A stretch of 64,000 bases of DNA from a bacterium. Lineage in GTDB: Bacteria > Zhuqueibacterota > QNDG01 > JAGLOF01. Below the pieces are notes generated by a model. It had not been told where the DNA came from. It saw only the letters and a list, made by a program, of their open reading frames with translations, and made no database searches. Location: the NCBI GenBank assembly GCA_023139105.1, contig JAGLOF010000004.1:1-64000 (forward strand). The letters run 5' to 3'. The translations under genes were made by a program, and so were the position numbers. Positions within the stretch are counted from its first letter, which is position 1, and each line of letters starts with the position of its first letter. Shown in pieces: positions 33,161 through 42,386 of the stretch.

Positions 33161-34530
33161 TAAATTACCCTCATTATCATCTGAGCCATACGCTGAGCAT
33201 TAGCCAGCTCAATATCATCAGGAATTACCTGTCCCGTTGTAATATATGATACAGGATGTTCACACTCAACTGCAATATTAAGCATATTACCCAAAGCACT
33301 TGATTCATCGGTCTTGGAAATTACTACTCTGTTAAAATCTAATATAGAGAAACGTCTAATAGTTTCTAATAAATCAATATGGTGCATGGAGGCTGGCAGA
33401 ACCAGATGAATCTCAGTAGGATTTGCATATTCCATAAAACTTTTCAACTCAAGAAGATGCTGTTCATTTCTGGGGCTGCGACCCGCCGTATCTATAAATA
33501 TCAAATCTTTATCCTGCTGGGCAATAAGGGCGGCTTTAAGTTCTTCCGGTGAATATACTGCACTGATAGGCAGTTTGGAAATACCGGCAAATGTATTTAA
33601 ATGTTCCAAAGCAGAGACATTATGTGTATCTGCCGTAATCAATGCCACTTTCTTTTCAAATACAAATTTTGAATTAGCAGCCAGCTTGGCAAGTGTCGTT
33701 GTCTTGCCGCTACCTGTTGGCCCGACAAGGACAATAACACGGGCAGCATTTTTCTGGCATTTAATAGGGCCCGCCACCTTGATTTTCTGCATTATCTGCC
33801 TGCTCATCTCTGCTTGAAGCACCCTGGGATCATGCAGATTATCGATAGAGACAGCAGAAGCCGCTCTCTCTACTAAAGACCGTGCTATACGGCTATCAAC
33901 GCCGGCCTGCATCAATGACATTACCTGGTCAGCATATGGTGCTGGCAGATCTGCAAATTCACGCATTGTATATTCACTCTGAATATTACCAATACGTGCA
34001 GTCATTGATTGTATCATATTGCGTAATTCACCAACCTCATTTACAAGGGAGGAAATTCGTTTTTCCTGCCCTTCACCAGGCTTGATCACCGGGCTGGCAG
34101 TCACTGATGGTCCAGGTTTCACAGGCTGTCTTCCTTTTGATTCCGGTGCCCCGGTTGCATGCCCGGATGCCGGAACGACCCTCTTTTGAGATTTAGATGT
34201 TCTCTTTTTAATACCCGCATTTTTCTTCTTATCCAAAAAATTAGAATCTAAAAAAGTAGCAAAATCCTTGGGTGAAGGTTCACTCAAATTACTTTTCCCG
34301 GCACTGAAATAACCATTGGAACCACCCAGATTAGGGGTTGGTTTTACCGGAGCAACCGGCTTTACATCTATGGCTGCAACAACTTCTATAGCCGGCTTTT
34401 TACGTAGGTCCAATATTCCGGATCTGGCCACAGTTTCAGACTTAAGAATTACAGCTTCATCGCCCAGTTCCTGCTTGACCAATGCCAGGGCCTCTTGCAT
34501 GGTTGCCGCTTTAAATCGCTTAACTATCAT
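33160..34530 (-). CDS. flhF: SRP-type GTPase FlhF
   Basis: The 456-residue protein has an N-terminal B domain (MIVKRFKAATMQEALALVKQ), a long basic/proline-rich linker (about 60-155), an N domain, and the GTPase core with GPTGSGKTTTL (270-280), DTAGRS and SKTDE. It recruits early flagellar parts to the pole in many bacteria. It overlaps flhA by 11 bases and precedes flhG, the usual arrangement. Confidence 0.94.
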   Translation of the reverse strand: MIVKRFKAATMQEALALVKQELGDEAVILKSETVARSGILDLRKKPAIEVVAAIDVKPVAPVKPTPNLGGSNGYFSAGKSNLSEPSPKDFATFLDSNFLDKKKNAGIKKRTSKSQKRVVPASGHATGAPESKGRQPVKPGPSVTASPVIKPGEGQEKRISSLVNEVGELRNMIQSMTARIGNIQSEYTMREFADLPAPYADQVMSLMQAGVDSRIARSLVERAASAVSIDNLHDPRVLQAEMSRQIMQKIKVAGPIKCQKNAARVIVLVGPTGSGKTTTLAKLAANSKFVFEKKVALITADTHNVSALEHLNTFAGISKLPISAVYSPEELKAALIAQQDKDLIFIDTAGRSPRNEQHLLELKSFMEYANPTEIHLVLPASMHHIDLLETIRRFSILDFNRVVISKTDESSALGNMLNIAVECEHPVSYITTGQVIPDDIELANAQRMAQMIMRVI

Positions 34531-36601
34531 TACCGAACCCCAATGTGCCTACTGACTCAATTTCCACTCGTGCAGGTATCTCACCATATGACAAGACAAC
34601 CAAATTATTAAAAACACCTTCAATCATTTTTCTGAAAAAACTCCTGAAAGCAGGAGGTGTAACAATAACGGGCTGGAAGCCACCCTGAACAAGCCTGTCA
34701 ATTTCTGTTGCCAATTCAGTATAGAGTGATTGCATCACCTCCGGCGGCAATACCATCTGATCCATTCCGGCCTGGATACCGGATCGCCTGATCTCTTCTA
34801 CAGCGGTTTGAAAAATTTGTTCCACAGCAGGACTGAGTGTTATTGCTCTCAAGATCTGAGAATCGTCAACATATGGTTTAATCAAGGTCTCAGAGAGTGC
34901 CTGTCTGGCATACTCAGTCAAGACAGCCGAATCTTTACTCATCAATCCCCAATCAGAAAGCGACTCAAGGATTGTACCAAGATTACGTATACTCACACGC
35001 TCTTTGAGCAGATTCTGCAACACTTTTTCAACAATACCCAAAGATAAAATATTTGGAACAAGCTCTTCAACCAGCACAGGCTGCTCTTTCTTCATATTGT
35101 CCAGTAAGTTTCTTACATCCTGCCGCGTAAGTATCAGATGTGCCTGTGCCTTTAGTATCTCCAAAATATGAGTTGTAAGTACGGCAACAGCCTCAACGAC
35201 TGTATAACCAAGCATCTCTGCTTTTTCTCTGTCTTTTGCTGCTATCCATGTTGCCGGCAGACCAAAGGCAGGTTCTATCACTTCCATTCCCTCAAGTTCG
35301 CCAGAGGCCGCACCGGGATTCAAAGCCATATATCTATTAAGCGCAAGCTCACCGGTGGCTACAGTAACTCCCTTAATAATAACCATATATCCGTGTGGTT
35401 TCAACTGAATATTATCTCTTATACGAATAGGAGGAATAATTATGCCTATTTCCGTGGCGCACTGCTTACGTAATTGCGTAATGCGTGAGAGCAGATCTCC
35501 ACCCTGCTCTGTATCAACCATAGGAATCAGGCCATAACCTATTTCCAACTCCAAAGGATCAACTCGCAGATAGTCTTCAACTTCCTCCACAGCTTTTTCA
35601 GGCACACCCTCTGCCTCGGCAGCTGCGGCTGCCTCCTCTGCTTCTTTTGGTTCTCTTACTATATAACCCACTGCGCCTGTCACTGTACCCAGTACAAAAA
35701 AAGGAAGGAAAGGTAAACCCGGTGTAATACCCAGGGCAAATAAAACAGCTGTCGTCATATATATTGCCCGGCTACTGGAAAAAATCTGGCCTATAACATC
35801 ACTACCCATATCCGTATCCGTGGCCGTACGGGTTACAACCATACCGGCAGCTGTGGAAATAATCAGCGAAGGAATTTGCGAGACAAGTCCGTCACCAACA
35901 GTAAGACGCGTATAAGTAGTAACCGCCTCATTCATGGTCATGCCGTGCTGGGCCATACCAATTATGAATCCGCCAACTATATTGAGAACTGTGATAACCA
36001 GACCGGCAATTGCATCTCCACGAACAAATTTACTGGCACCATCCATGGAACCATAAAAATCTGCCTCTTGAGTAATAGCCTCACGACGGAGACGCGCCTG
36101 TTTTTCATCTATCACACCAGCATTAAGATCTGCATCAATTGCCATCTGCTTGCCGGGCATTGAGTCTAATGTAAAACGGGCTGCCACTTCAGCCACACGG
36201 CCCGCACCCTTTGTAATAACAACAAAATTAATGATAACAAGGATCAAAAAGATGATAAGACCTACAACATAATTCCCTTTTATTACAAAATCACCAAAAG
36301 CCAGAATTATTTTACCTGCATAGGCCTCTCCTAAAATAAGCCGTGTAGTTGCAACATTAAGTGAAAGCCTGAAGAGCGTAACAATCAGCAACAGTCCCGG
36401 AAAGACTGAAAACTGTAGAGGATGTCTGATATAGAGCGACACCATCAAGATCAACATTGCAATAGCAAGATTAACTGCCAGTAGAAGATCCATAAGCACA
36501 GGTGGCACAGGAAAAATCATAACCATCAACACTAATATGATGGCAACAGCCAGCATTAAATCACTATTTGCAAACGTTCTATTTGGAGTTAAATCAGCCA
36601 T
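34520..36601 (-). CDS. flhA: Flagellar export gate protein FlhA
   Basis: The 693-residue protein is full length. About eight transmembrane helices lie in residues 15-330, with the conserved FHIPEP-like loop region (GKQMAIDADLNAGVIDEKQA; RREAITQEADFYGSMDGAS). A large cytoplasmic domain follows (LELEIGYGLIPMVD; IRDNIQLKPHGYMVIIKGV) and ends in the nonamer region. It is the export-gate core and proton channel of the flagellar type III system. Confidence 0.96.
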   Translation of the reverse strand: MADLTPNRTFANSDLMLAVAIILVLMVMIFPVPPVLMDLLLAVNLAIAMLILMVSLYIRHPLQFSVFPGLLLIVTLFRLSLNVATTRLILGEAYAGKIILAFGDFVIKGNYVVGLIIFLILVIINFVVITKGAGRVAEVAARFTLDSMPGKQMAIDADLNAGVIDEKQARLRREAITQEADFYGSMDGASKFVRGDAIAGLVITVLNIVGGFIIGMAQHGMTMNEAVTTYTRLTVGDGLVSQIPSLIISTAAGMVVTRTATDTDMGSDVIGQIFSSSRAIYMTTAVLFALGITPGLPFLPFFVLGTVTGAVGYIVREPKEAEEAAAAAEAEGVPEKAVEEVEDYLRVDPLELEIGYGLIPMVDTEQGGDLLSRITQLRKQCATEIGIIIPPIRIRDNIQLKPHGYMVIIKGVTVATGELALNRYMALNPGAASGELEGMEVIEPAFGLPATWIAAKDREKAEMLGYTVVEAVAVLTTHILEILKAQAHLILTRQDVRNLLDNMKKEQPVLVEELVPNILSLGIVEKVLQNLLKERVSIRNLGTILESLSDWGLMSKDSAVLTEYARQALSETLIKPYVDDSQILRAITLSPAVEQIFQTAVEEIRRSGIQAGMDQMVLPPEVMQSLYTELATEIDRLVQGGFQPVIVTPPAFRSFFRKMIEGVFNNLVVLSYGEIPARVEIESVGTLGFGNDS

Positions 36602-36627
36602 AAATACTTCTCATCACTGCATGTTAG

Positions 36628-37695
36628 TTAATATTTTTTCTTCTTAAGTCGATAAACATAAGCCAGAATTTCTGCCACTGCTTTGTAGAGTTCATAAGGA
36701 ATAGCCGAACCCACTTCGACAGCGGCATGCAAGGCACGGGCCAGAGGTTTATTTTCTACTACAGGCACGTCATTTTCTTTGGCAATTTCTTTAATCTTCT
36801 GTGCAATTAAACGAACACCTTTTGCAACTACAATAGGTGCTGCAGATTTCTCCGGAAGATATTTTATTGCAATTGCATAGTGAGTCGGATTTGTAATCAC
36901 AACATCAGCTTCAGGCACCTCAGCCAGCATCCTTTGCCTTGCACGCTCACGTTGAATAGAACGTATACGGGATTTGATAAGTGGATCTCCTTCAGTCCTC
37001 TTATACTCTTCCTTGAGTTCCTGCTTGGTCATGCGGAGTTCTTTATCATGTTTATGTTTTTGATATGCGAAATCAAAGGCCGCAAGAATAACCAGTGCCA
37101 TAGCTGCTCGCATTGCCAGTGTATAACCCGTGGATGCTATAAAATTTATAATCTGACCTGGCGTACCTGCAATAAGATAGGGTGCAAGCGGCAGACGATC
37201 TTTCAAAGTGATATAACCGATTATCCCGACAATGAGCATTTTAAAAATGCCTTTAACCAATTCCACAGCCGATTTGCCGGAGAACATCCTTTTTATTCCC
37301 TTGGCGATGCTCAACTTCTCAGCTTTGGGTTTCATAGGCTCTGCTGTAAATACCCAGCCGCTCTGTATCAGATTGGCACTTACTCCGGCCACCATTATCA
37401 TTATCACCAACGGTGCCAGAAGATATGCAAAAAACTTACCGCCAAATCCCATCATCTGTGGCAGGACATCTTGTGTAATCTCAATAGTAGCAAGCTGCGA
37501 AAATACATTCCTTGTCAATCCACCCAGGTGGGAAAGTATGCGACCGCTAAACATTTTAAGTCCGACAAGGCTGACAATAAGTACTATTGCCGTATTAACT
37601 TCCTGACTCTTTGGAACATTACCCTTTTCCCTGGCCTCTCTCCGCTTTCGCGGACTAGCCTGCTCAGTTTTCTCCTGGAGTGATTCGTCGGCCAT
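36628..37695 (-). CDS. flhB: Flagellar export switch protein FlhB
   Basis: The 355-residue protein has four transmembrane helices (about 30-210) and a cytoplasmic domain with the self-cleaving NPTH (269-272, in VVITNPTHYAIAIKY) that switches export from hook to filament substrates. The N-terminus (ESLQEKTEQASPRKRREARE) is typical. GGAGG lies ten bases before the ATG. Next to fliR, as usual. Confidence 0.96.
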   Translation of the reverse strand: MADESLQEKTEQASPRKRREAREKGNVPKSQEVNTAIVLIVSLVGLKMFSGRILSHLGGLTRNVFSQLATIEITQDVLPQMMGFGGKFFAYLLAPLVIMIMVAGVSANLIQSGWVFTAEPMKPKAEKLSIAKGIKRMFSGKSAVELVKGIFKMLIVGIIGYITLKDRLPLAPYLIAGTPGQIINFIASTGYTLAMRAAMALVILAAFDFAYQKHKHDKELRMTKQELKEEYKRTEGDPLIKSRIRSIQRERARQRMLAEVPEADVVITNPTHYAIAIKYLPEKSAAPIVVAKGVRLIAQKIKEIAKENDVPVVENKPLARALHAAVEVGSAIPYELYKAVAEILAYVYRLKKKKY

Positions 37696-37701
37696 GACGC
37701 A

Positions 37702-38475
37702 TTAACCTCCCAACAGATGGAGCATGGCCGCAAAACCCTCTTTAAACTGCGCCCATTCCGATTGAAAAATTATGACAAATAAATCTATTGTCAGCACCAT
37801 GGCAATTAGTCCCAGCCCAATACGCAGAGGCAGCCCAACCATAAACACATTCATCTGGGGAACTGTGCGGGCCAGAATGCCAAGAGCAATATTTGTTAAC
37901 ATTAATGTCGCAAGTACAGGTGCTGCAATTCTGATACAGGATACAAAAATACCAGAGGCCATCTTCATAAACGGCACTTGAATCCCCGCAACTGCCAAAT
38001 CCCCCCCAATTGGTAAAAACCGGTAAGTATCGGCCAGTCCCTCAAGAAGGAAATGATGCCCACTGAGAATCAGATATATCAACATCATAATTATCATATA
38101 AAATTCACTGATAATTGATGCCTGAGTTTGAAATGTCGGATCAAAAGTTCTGGCCATTGCAAAACCAATCTGCCGACCTGCCAGCTCACCCGCCATCTGA
38201 ACACCTGCAAAGAGCATCTTGGAGAGAAAACCCAGCCCAAGCCCTATAAGTACTTCTTTCATTGCTACTAGAATGAAACCAAGCAAGGTAGCGGGTAAAG
38301 AAATGGTCTGTATTCCCGAGGCAGAATACATAAAAAATGCAAGGAATCCTGCCAGACCTATCTTGGCAATTACAGGAACTGAACGGTTACCCATAACCGG
38401 CAGTACAGAGAGGAAAGACCCTATCCTTGCAAAGAGCAGAACATATTGTTCCATATATACCCAAATTACCAGCAA
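37702..38475 (-). CDS. fliR: Flagellar export protein FliR
   Basis: The 257-residue protein is hydrophobic throughout with about six membrane helices and the FliR motifs LARIGSFLSVLPVMG-like (FARIGSFLSVLPVMGNR), MAGELAGRQIGFAMAR and LNIALGILARTVPQMNVF-like (TNIALGILARTVPQMNVF). It is part of the FliPQR gate. The track start is TTG with GGGAG six bases upstream; an ATG seven codons later is the alternative. Confidence 0.94.
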   Translation of the reverse strand: MLVIWVYMEQYVLLFARIGSFLSVLPVMGNRSVPVIAKIGLAGFLAFFMYSASGIQTISLPATLLGFILVAMKEVLIGLGLGFLSKMLFAGVQMAGELAGRQIGFAMARTFDPTFQTQASIISEFYMIIMMLIYLILSGHHFLLEGLADTYRFLPIGGDLAVAGIQVPFMKMASGIFVSCIRIAAPVLATLMLTNIALGILARTVPQMNVFMVGLPLRIGLGLIAMVLTIDLFVIIFQSEWAQFKEGFAAMLHLLGG

Positions 38476-38486
38476 TCAATACTCCC

Positions 38487-38759
38487 TTACTGTGCCACGG
38501 TTGGCAGCATACTGTATAGGCTGATAGTAAAACCGATAATAGTTCTCAACATCCACGGCAAAAAGATAAGCATAGCAAGAAATACAGCTAATATTTTGGG
38601 TATAAATGTCAATGTCATTTCATGAATAGATGTAGCGGCTTGAAAAATACCTACGGATAAACCAACCATCAGCCCGGCAGCTAACATTGGCGCGGCTACA
38701 AGAAGAACAGTATAGACCGCTTGATATGCTATGGTAATTACCATATCCGTTGTCATCAA
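38487..38759 (-). CDS. fliQ: Flagellar export protein FliQ
   Basis: The 90-residue protein with two membrane helices and the signature AAGLMVGLSVGIFQAATSIH and EMTLTFIPKILAVFLA is FliQ at full length. It forms part of the export gate with FliP and FliR and sits between their genes. Confidence 0.95.
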   Translation of the reverse strand: MMTTDMVITIAYQAVYTVLLVAAPMLAAGLMVGLSVGIFQAATSIHEMTLTFIPKILAVFLAMLIFLPWMLRTIIGFTISLYSMLPTVAQ

Positions 38760-38766
38760 TAACTCC

Positions 38767-39528
38767 CTATCTAAAACTTTCTACCAAAGATCCAACAATG
38801 AGGTGCCACCCGTCAACCAGGACAAATAGAATCAGCTTGAAAGGAAGCGAAATCATCATCGGCGGCAGCATCATCATACCCATTGACATCAATACACTGG
38901 CAATAACCATATCAAGAACCAAGAGTGGAATATACAACAGGAAACCAATCTGAAATGCAATACGAAATTCACTTATCATAAACGCCGGAATAATTATGTA
39001 AGTAGGAAGGTCATCTTCCGACTCCGGTCTCTCCAACTGTGCCATATTTACAAATAGAGCAAGATCTTTTTCTCTGGTCTGGCGCAGCATAAATTCCCGT
39101 ACTGGCTTGATACCACGTTCATAAGCAATCTGTTGAGTGATGTCTCCACTCATGTAGGGTTGAAGAGCATTATCATTGATATCTTTACCAACCGGAGCCA
39201 TGATAAATAGTGTCATAAATAATGCCAGACCCAGGATTACCTGCGTTGGAGGAGATTGCTGTGTGGCCAGGCCATGACGCAGAAAAGAGAAGACAATTAC
39301 AATACGTGTAAAAGAAGTCATCATAAGGATAATTGCAGGAACCAGTGAAAGCACTGTAAGCAGCATGACAATTTGAAGTGTAACAGCTACATCCTGAGGC
39401 CCTTTAGCCTGATCAATACCGATGGTCAAACGAGGCAGAGGCTGAGCCTGCACCTGCGCCATGGAAAGTGAGGGCAATATCAGAATAAAAAGAACCAGCA
39501 TTGCCGTAAGAAAACGCCATCTATTCAT
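38767..39528 (-). CDS. fliP: Flagellar export protein FliP
   Basis: The 253-residue protein has a cleavable signal peptide (about 1-24, ending SMA), then the FliP signature (IMMTSFTRIVIVFSFLRHGL; TQQSPPTQVILGLALFMT; FMISEFRIAFQIGFLLYIP). It makes the ring of the export gate. It overlaps the end of fliO by 8 bases. Confidence 0.96.
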   Translation of the reverse strand: MNRWRFLTAMLVLFILILPSLSMAQVQAQPLPRLTIGIDQAKGPQDVAVTLQIVMLLTVLSLVPAIILMMTSFTRIVIVFSFLRHGLATQQSPPTQVILGLALFMTLFIMAPVGKDINDNALQPYMSGDITQQIAYERGIKPVREFMLRQTREKDLALFVNMAQLERPESEDDLPTYIIIPAFMISEFRIAFQIGFLLYIPLLVLDMVIASVLMSMGMMMLPPMMISLPFKLILFVLVDGWHLIVGSLVESFR

Positions 39529-39973
39529 GCTTGGCTCCCGGCCGCATTAATCCATCCATAAACTGCCGAAAACTGCGTGGAGGCATCTCTGAAACAATGG
39601 CAACATCTGCAATTTCTTCAACCTTTTCAATCTCTGTTAAATAATGTATACTCTGTTCCGTGACGCCAAGTACCAGTCGCTTATCTGCTACATCTACAAG
39701 ATAAATACACTTTTTTGCCCCAAGATGAGAAACACCTGCAACACGAATCAAGGTCTCGCCCTTATATCGCTTCTGCCCGGCAAATCTTTTAAATGCCCAT
39801 GTAAGTGCTATTACAAGGCCTATGACAAAACTCAAAGCCATCAATGTTTTTATTAATGCCCATCCCATATTGCCACTTAGAGCTTCATTGGCAGGGCCAC
39901 CGGGCTGTGCACCAGAGACATTAACTACATTGATGATGGCTGTAAAAAATAAATATTTAATATAAAACCGCAT
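39521..39973 (-). CDS. fliO: Flagellar biosynthesis protein FliO
   Basis: The 150-residue protein has a signal-like N-terminus (about 1-20), a transmembrane helix (about 37-59, LMALSFVIGLVIALTWAF) and a small cytoplasmic domain (VSHLGAKKCIYLVDVADKRL; LGVTEQSIHYL) as in FliO. It helps assemble FliP. Position between fliN and fliP is canonical. Confidence 0.9.
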   Translation of the reverse strand: MRFYIKYLFFTAIINVVNVSGAQPGGPANEALSGNMGWALIKTLMALSFVIGLVIALTWAFKRFAGQKRYKGETLIRVAGVSHLGAKKCIYLVDVADKRLVLGVTEQSIHYLTEIEKVEEIADVAIVSEMPPRSFRQFMDGLMRPGAKHE

Positions 39974-39982
39974 ACACCTTGC

Positions 39983-40294
39983 CTATTTTAAATTCATTAA
40001 ACGTTCATCAGGCCCAATTAATGCCGTAATTCTTACACCAAAATTCTGTTCAATAACTACAACTTCACCTTCGGCAAATTTCTTTTCATTCACATACACA
40101 TCAACAGGTTCACCTGAAAACTTATTTAACTCAATCAAAGCACCCGGCCCCAAATCAAGTATATCCTTGACCATCATCTTTATGCGTCCAAGTTCTACTG
40201 TTACAGGTAGTTCCAAGTCCATAAGCATGCCGATGCTCCGCTGATTTCGGCCATTCTCGACATTTTCTTTTTTCTTCTCGGGAGTATCGCTCAC
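39983..40294 (-). CDS. fliN: Flagellar switch protein FliN
   Basis: The 103-residue protein is mostly one SpoA domain: LMDLELPVTVELGRIKMMVK; ILDLGPGALIELNKFSGEPV; VVIEQNFGVRITALI. The short charged N-terminus (KKKENVENGRNQRS) lacks the extra CheC-like part of FliY. It is part of the C-ring that sets rotation direction. Confidence 0.95.
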   Translation of the reverse strand: MSDTPEKKKENVENGRNQRSIGMLMDLELPVTVELGRIKMMVKDILDLGPGALIELNKFSGEPVDVYVNEKKFAEGEVVVIEQNFGVRITALIGPDERLMNLK

Positions 40295-40337
40295 AATTCA
40301 CCTCAATTTAATATTTTCAGGATCAAATCAATCTTAA

Positions 40338-41375
40338 TTATGATCCTTTATTTCCTCTACTAATAATCCATCTTCGCGGATCCTGGCTAACCAAGTCTTC
40401 TTCTGTTACAATCTCTTCCAATATGCGGACAATGAGCTTGTCTTCGCGCTGCCCTGCCTCGCCCCTGAAGCGGGCTCTTTCACCTACAATTAATTCAATT
40501 GGTTCTGTAACCTTTCTATCGAGTATAACAATATCTCCCTTTTCCAGATCCAGAAGTTCTCCCATGGTAATTATGGATGTTCCCAATTCGGCCCTGAAAA
40601 TTACATCTGTATTTTCCACAGTATCATTTAATTTTTCAATATCCGTATTACTTTTTATCATAGACGAATGAGTTATCCAGGCATCAGATGTAAGTTTTTG
40701 TATAATGGGTTCAAGCACAAAATATGGAAAACAGATATTCAAAGGGAATGTAGTATTACGTACATTGACTTCAAGAAACAAGACCACGGCTGTTTCACTG
40801 GCTGGAGCAACCTGGGCAAATTGAGGATTCATCTCAAAACTTATCATATTGGTATGAAGCGCCACAGCCTTTTCCCAAGCTTCATCATAAATACTTAATA
40901 TACGTCGAATAATTTTACTTGCCACATTCTGTTCAATAACTGACAGAGATCTAATTTCACCCGTCTGCTTTCCCTCTCCGCCAAACAAACGTTCAATTGT
41001 CAAAAGTATCAAATCAGGAGAGACTTCAACAATACCCCGCCCCTCGTATTCTTCAATATCAAAAACCCAGATACAACCCGGATTTGACATTGCCATAGTA
41101 AATTCAAGAAAAGTTACCTGATCGATCGATAAAAGCTGAACATCAACAATTGTCCTTAAAAGTGTAGTCAGGTATGTCGCCAGCATACGCGAAAAACCTT
41201 CATGGATGGTTCTGAGGTTACGCAGTTGATCTTTTGAAACACGGTTGGGGTGCTTAAAGTCATAAAGATAATACTGCGCTTCTTTCTCAGGCTCTTCCTG
41301 CTCTGTAATAGGTTTTTCCGCAGACACATTATGCAATAACGCATTAATTTCGTCTTGTGAAAGAACTTCAGCCAC
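40338..41375 (-). CDS. fliM: Flagellar switch protein FliM
   Basis: The start chosen is the GTG at 41375 (AGGGG seven bases upstream), giving AEVLSQDEINALLHN, the CheY-P-binding motif typical of FliM; the track's TTG lies two codons earlier. The protein (345 residues) has the CheC-like middle domain (FEGRGIVEVSPDLI-like, GIVEVSPDLILLTIERLFGG) and a C-terminal SpoA domain (LEKGDIVILDRKVTEPIELI). It forms the C-ring with FliG and FliN. Confidence 0.94.
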   Translation of the reverse strand: MAEVLSQDEINALLHNVSAEKPITEQEEPEKEAQYYLYDFKHPNRVSKDQLRNLRTIHEGFSRMLATYLTTLLRTIVDVQLLSIDQVTFLEFTMAMSNPGCIWVFDIEEYEGRGIVEVSPDLILLTIERLFGGEGKQTGEIRSLSVIEQNVASKIIRRILSIYDEAWEKAVALHTNMISFEMNPQFAQVAPASETAVVLFLEVNVRNTTFPLNICFPYFVLEPIIQKLTSDAWITHSSMIKSNTDIEKLNDTVENTDVIFRAELGTSIITMGELLDLEKGDIVILDRKVTEPIELIVGERARFRGEAGQREDKLIVRILEEIVTEEDLVSQDPRRWIISRGNKGS

Positions 41376-41387
41376 GATCAATCCCCT

Positions 41388-41948
41388 TTATTGCAGCACA
41401 TATTTTGAAAAATAGACCTTGACGCCACCATTAATGCCCAGAACATCACAGGCAATCTGAGCCAGCTCTTCTTTTAAAGCGTCTCTATTATTATAATCAC
41501 CAAAAAAAGTAAAAGTGCGCTTACCCAACTGATCTAAAATTCTATCCTGTAGCAGCGGCTCTCTCCTTGTCAGACGTTCGGCATTTTCAGGATCTGAAAA
41601 AGCAAACACCATGGAAGAGACAAAAAAATGTTTTCCTTCTGAAAAGGCCGGATTCACAACAAAATCTGCAAGTGTATAAACTGCTTCAGGATCAAAATCA
41701 TCATCTGTAACTTTTACAGCAGGGTCACTCTCTTTTTCTTCAGTAGGGTCACTCTCTTTTTCTTCAGCAGGGTCACTCTCTTTTTCTTCAGCAGGCTGCT
41801 CTGCATCTTCTATGACAAGTACTTCTACAGCTTCTATTGCCGAAGCCGGTTTTTTATTGGCAAACTGCGTAATGAGTAAATATGATATGCCAACTTCAAC
41901 TATTATTACACCCAGACCTATGCCAACCCACATTAATGTTTTTTGCAT
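41388..41948 (-). CDS. fliL: Basal-body protein FliL with tandem acidic repeat
   Basis: The 186-residue protein has one N-terminal transmembrane helix (about 6-26) and a FliL domain from about residue 85 (YTLADFVVNPAFSEGKHFFV; RREPLLQDRILDQLGKRTF). Between them lies a linker with three near-perfect EEKESDPA units. FliL supports stator function at the inner membrane, facing the periplasm. It is the first gene of the fliL-to-fliA run and has a sigma-54 promoter 69 bases upstream. Confidence 0.92.
   Translation of the reverse strand: MQKTLMWVGIGLGVIIVEVGISYLLITQFANKKPASAIEAVEVLVIEDAEQPAEEKESDPAEEKESDPTEEKESDPAVKVTDDDFDPEAVYTLADFVVNPAFSEGKHFFVSSMVFAFSDPENAERLTRREPLLQDRILDQLGKRTFTFFGDYNNRDALKEELAQIACDVLGINGGVKVYFSKYVLQ
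41721..41792 (-). repeat. fliL: 24-bp in-frame tandem repeat in fliL, three copies
   Basis: Units of the type GGGTCACTCTCTTTTTCTTC plus AGYA repeat three times with only one or two changes. Because the unit is a multiple of three, slippage changes linker length by eight residues without breaking the frame. Confidence 0.85.
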
Positions 41949-42016
41949 TACATCTTCCCCAATGAGTTAAATAATTTCACTTAACAGCAATACACAGCAT
42001 ATCCAGGAGAAATATT

Positions 42017-42032
42017 AGCAAGCCGTATGCCA
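42017..42032 (-). promoter_or_regulatory. Sigma-54 (-24/-12) promoter for the fliL operon
   Basis: The minus strand reads TGGCATACGGCTTGCT, with GG and GC ten bases apart and good flanking matches. It lies 69 bases upstream of the fliL start. Confidence 0.8.
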
Positions 42033-42253
42033 CGACACACTCATAATCGTAGAATAAATTTTTACTTATTAACTAATTGTTTTTATTGAAGTTAAAATAG
42101 AATATTCAATCTACATAATACATGCCATATACATGCACCGGGAATTAGTGGGGAATTTTTATCCAGCGGGTATCACTTTTTGAACTCAGGTAGATAAAAA
42201 ATAACGCCCATGCTGAATCAAGCAGATAGGCTGAAGGGCCAAATAACAAATCT

Positions 42254-42304
42254 CAAATTCCAAATTCCAAATTCCAAATTCCAAATTCCAAATTTCAAAT
42301 TTCA
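42254..42304. repeat. CAAATTC heptamer array, about seven copies
   Basis: CAAATTC units run almost perfectly, the last ones drifting to CAAATTT. Non-coding. Confidence 0.9.
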
Positions 42305-42340
42305 ACTCCTCATGTCAACATCAGAGTCTTATTTTCTTTT

Positions 42341-42375
42341 TTTGTTATTTGTTATTTGTTATTTGTTATTTGTTA
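42341..42375. repeat. TTTGTTA heptamer array, five copies
   Basis: Five TTTGTTA units end 12 bases before the motB stop codon. A partial complement (AAATAACAAA) lies at 42241, before the other heptamer array, so the two ends can pair. Confidence 0.88.
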
Positions 42376-42386
42376 AGGGCAATGTT

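Larger units (their letters stand above)
42033..42386. other. Non-coding stretch between motB and fliL with heptamer arrays
   Basis: No gene is supported; the plus-strand ORF at 42210-42590 is made of repeat sequence and antisense motB. The stretch holds two 7-base tandem arrays (next entries) and separates motAB from the fliL operon, which has its own promoter. I saw no clear terminator after motB. Confidence 0.55.

Noticed and set aside
36880-37683. 267-residue plus-strand ORF opposite flhB
   Set aside because: The length is striking, but flhB on the minus strand is unmistakable and the antisense product (His/Cys/Tyr-rich) matches nothing.
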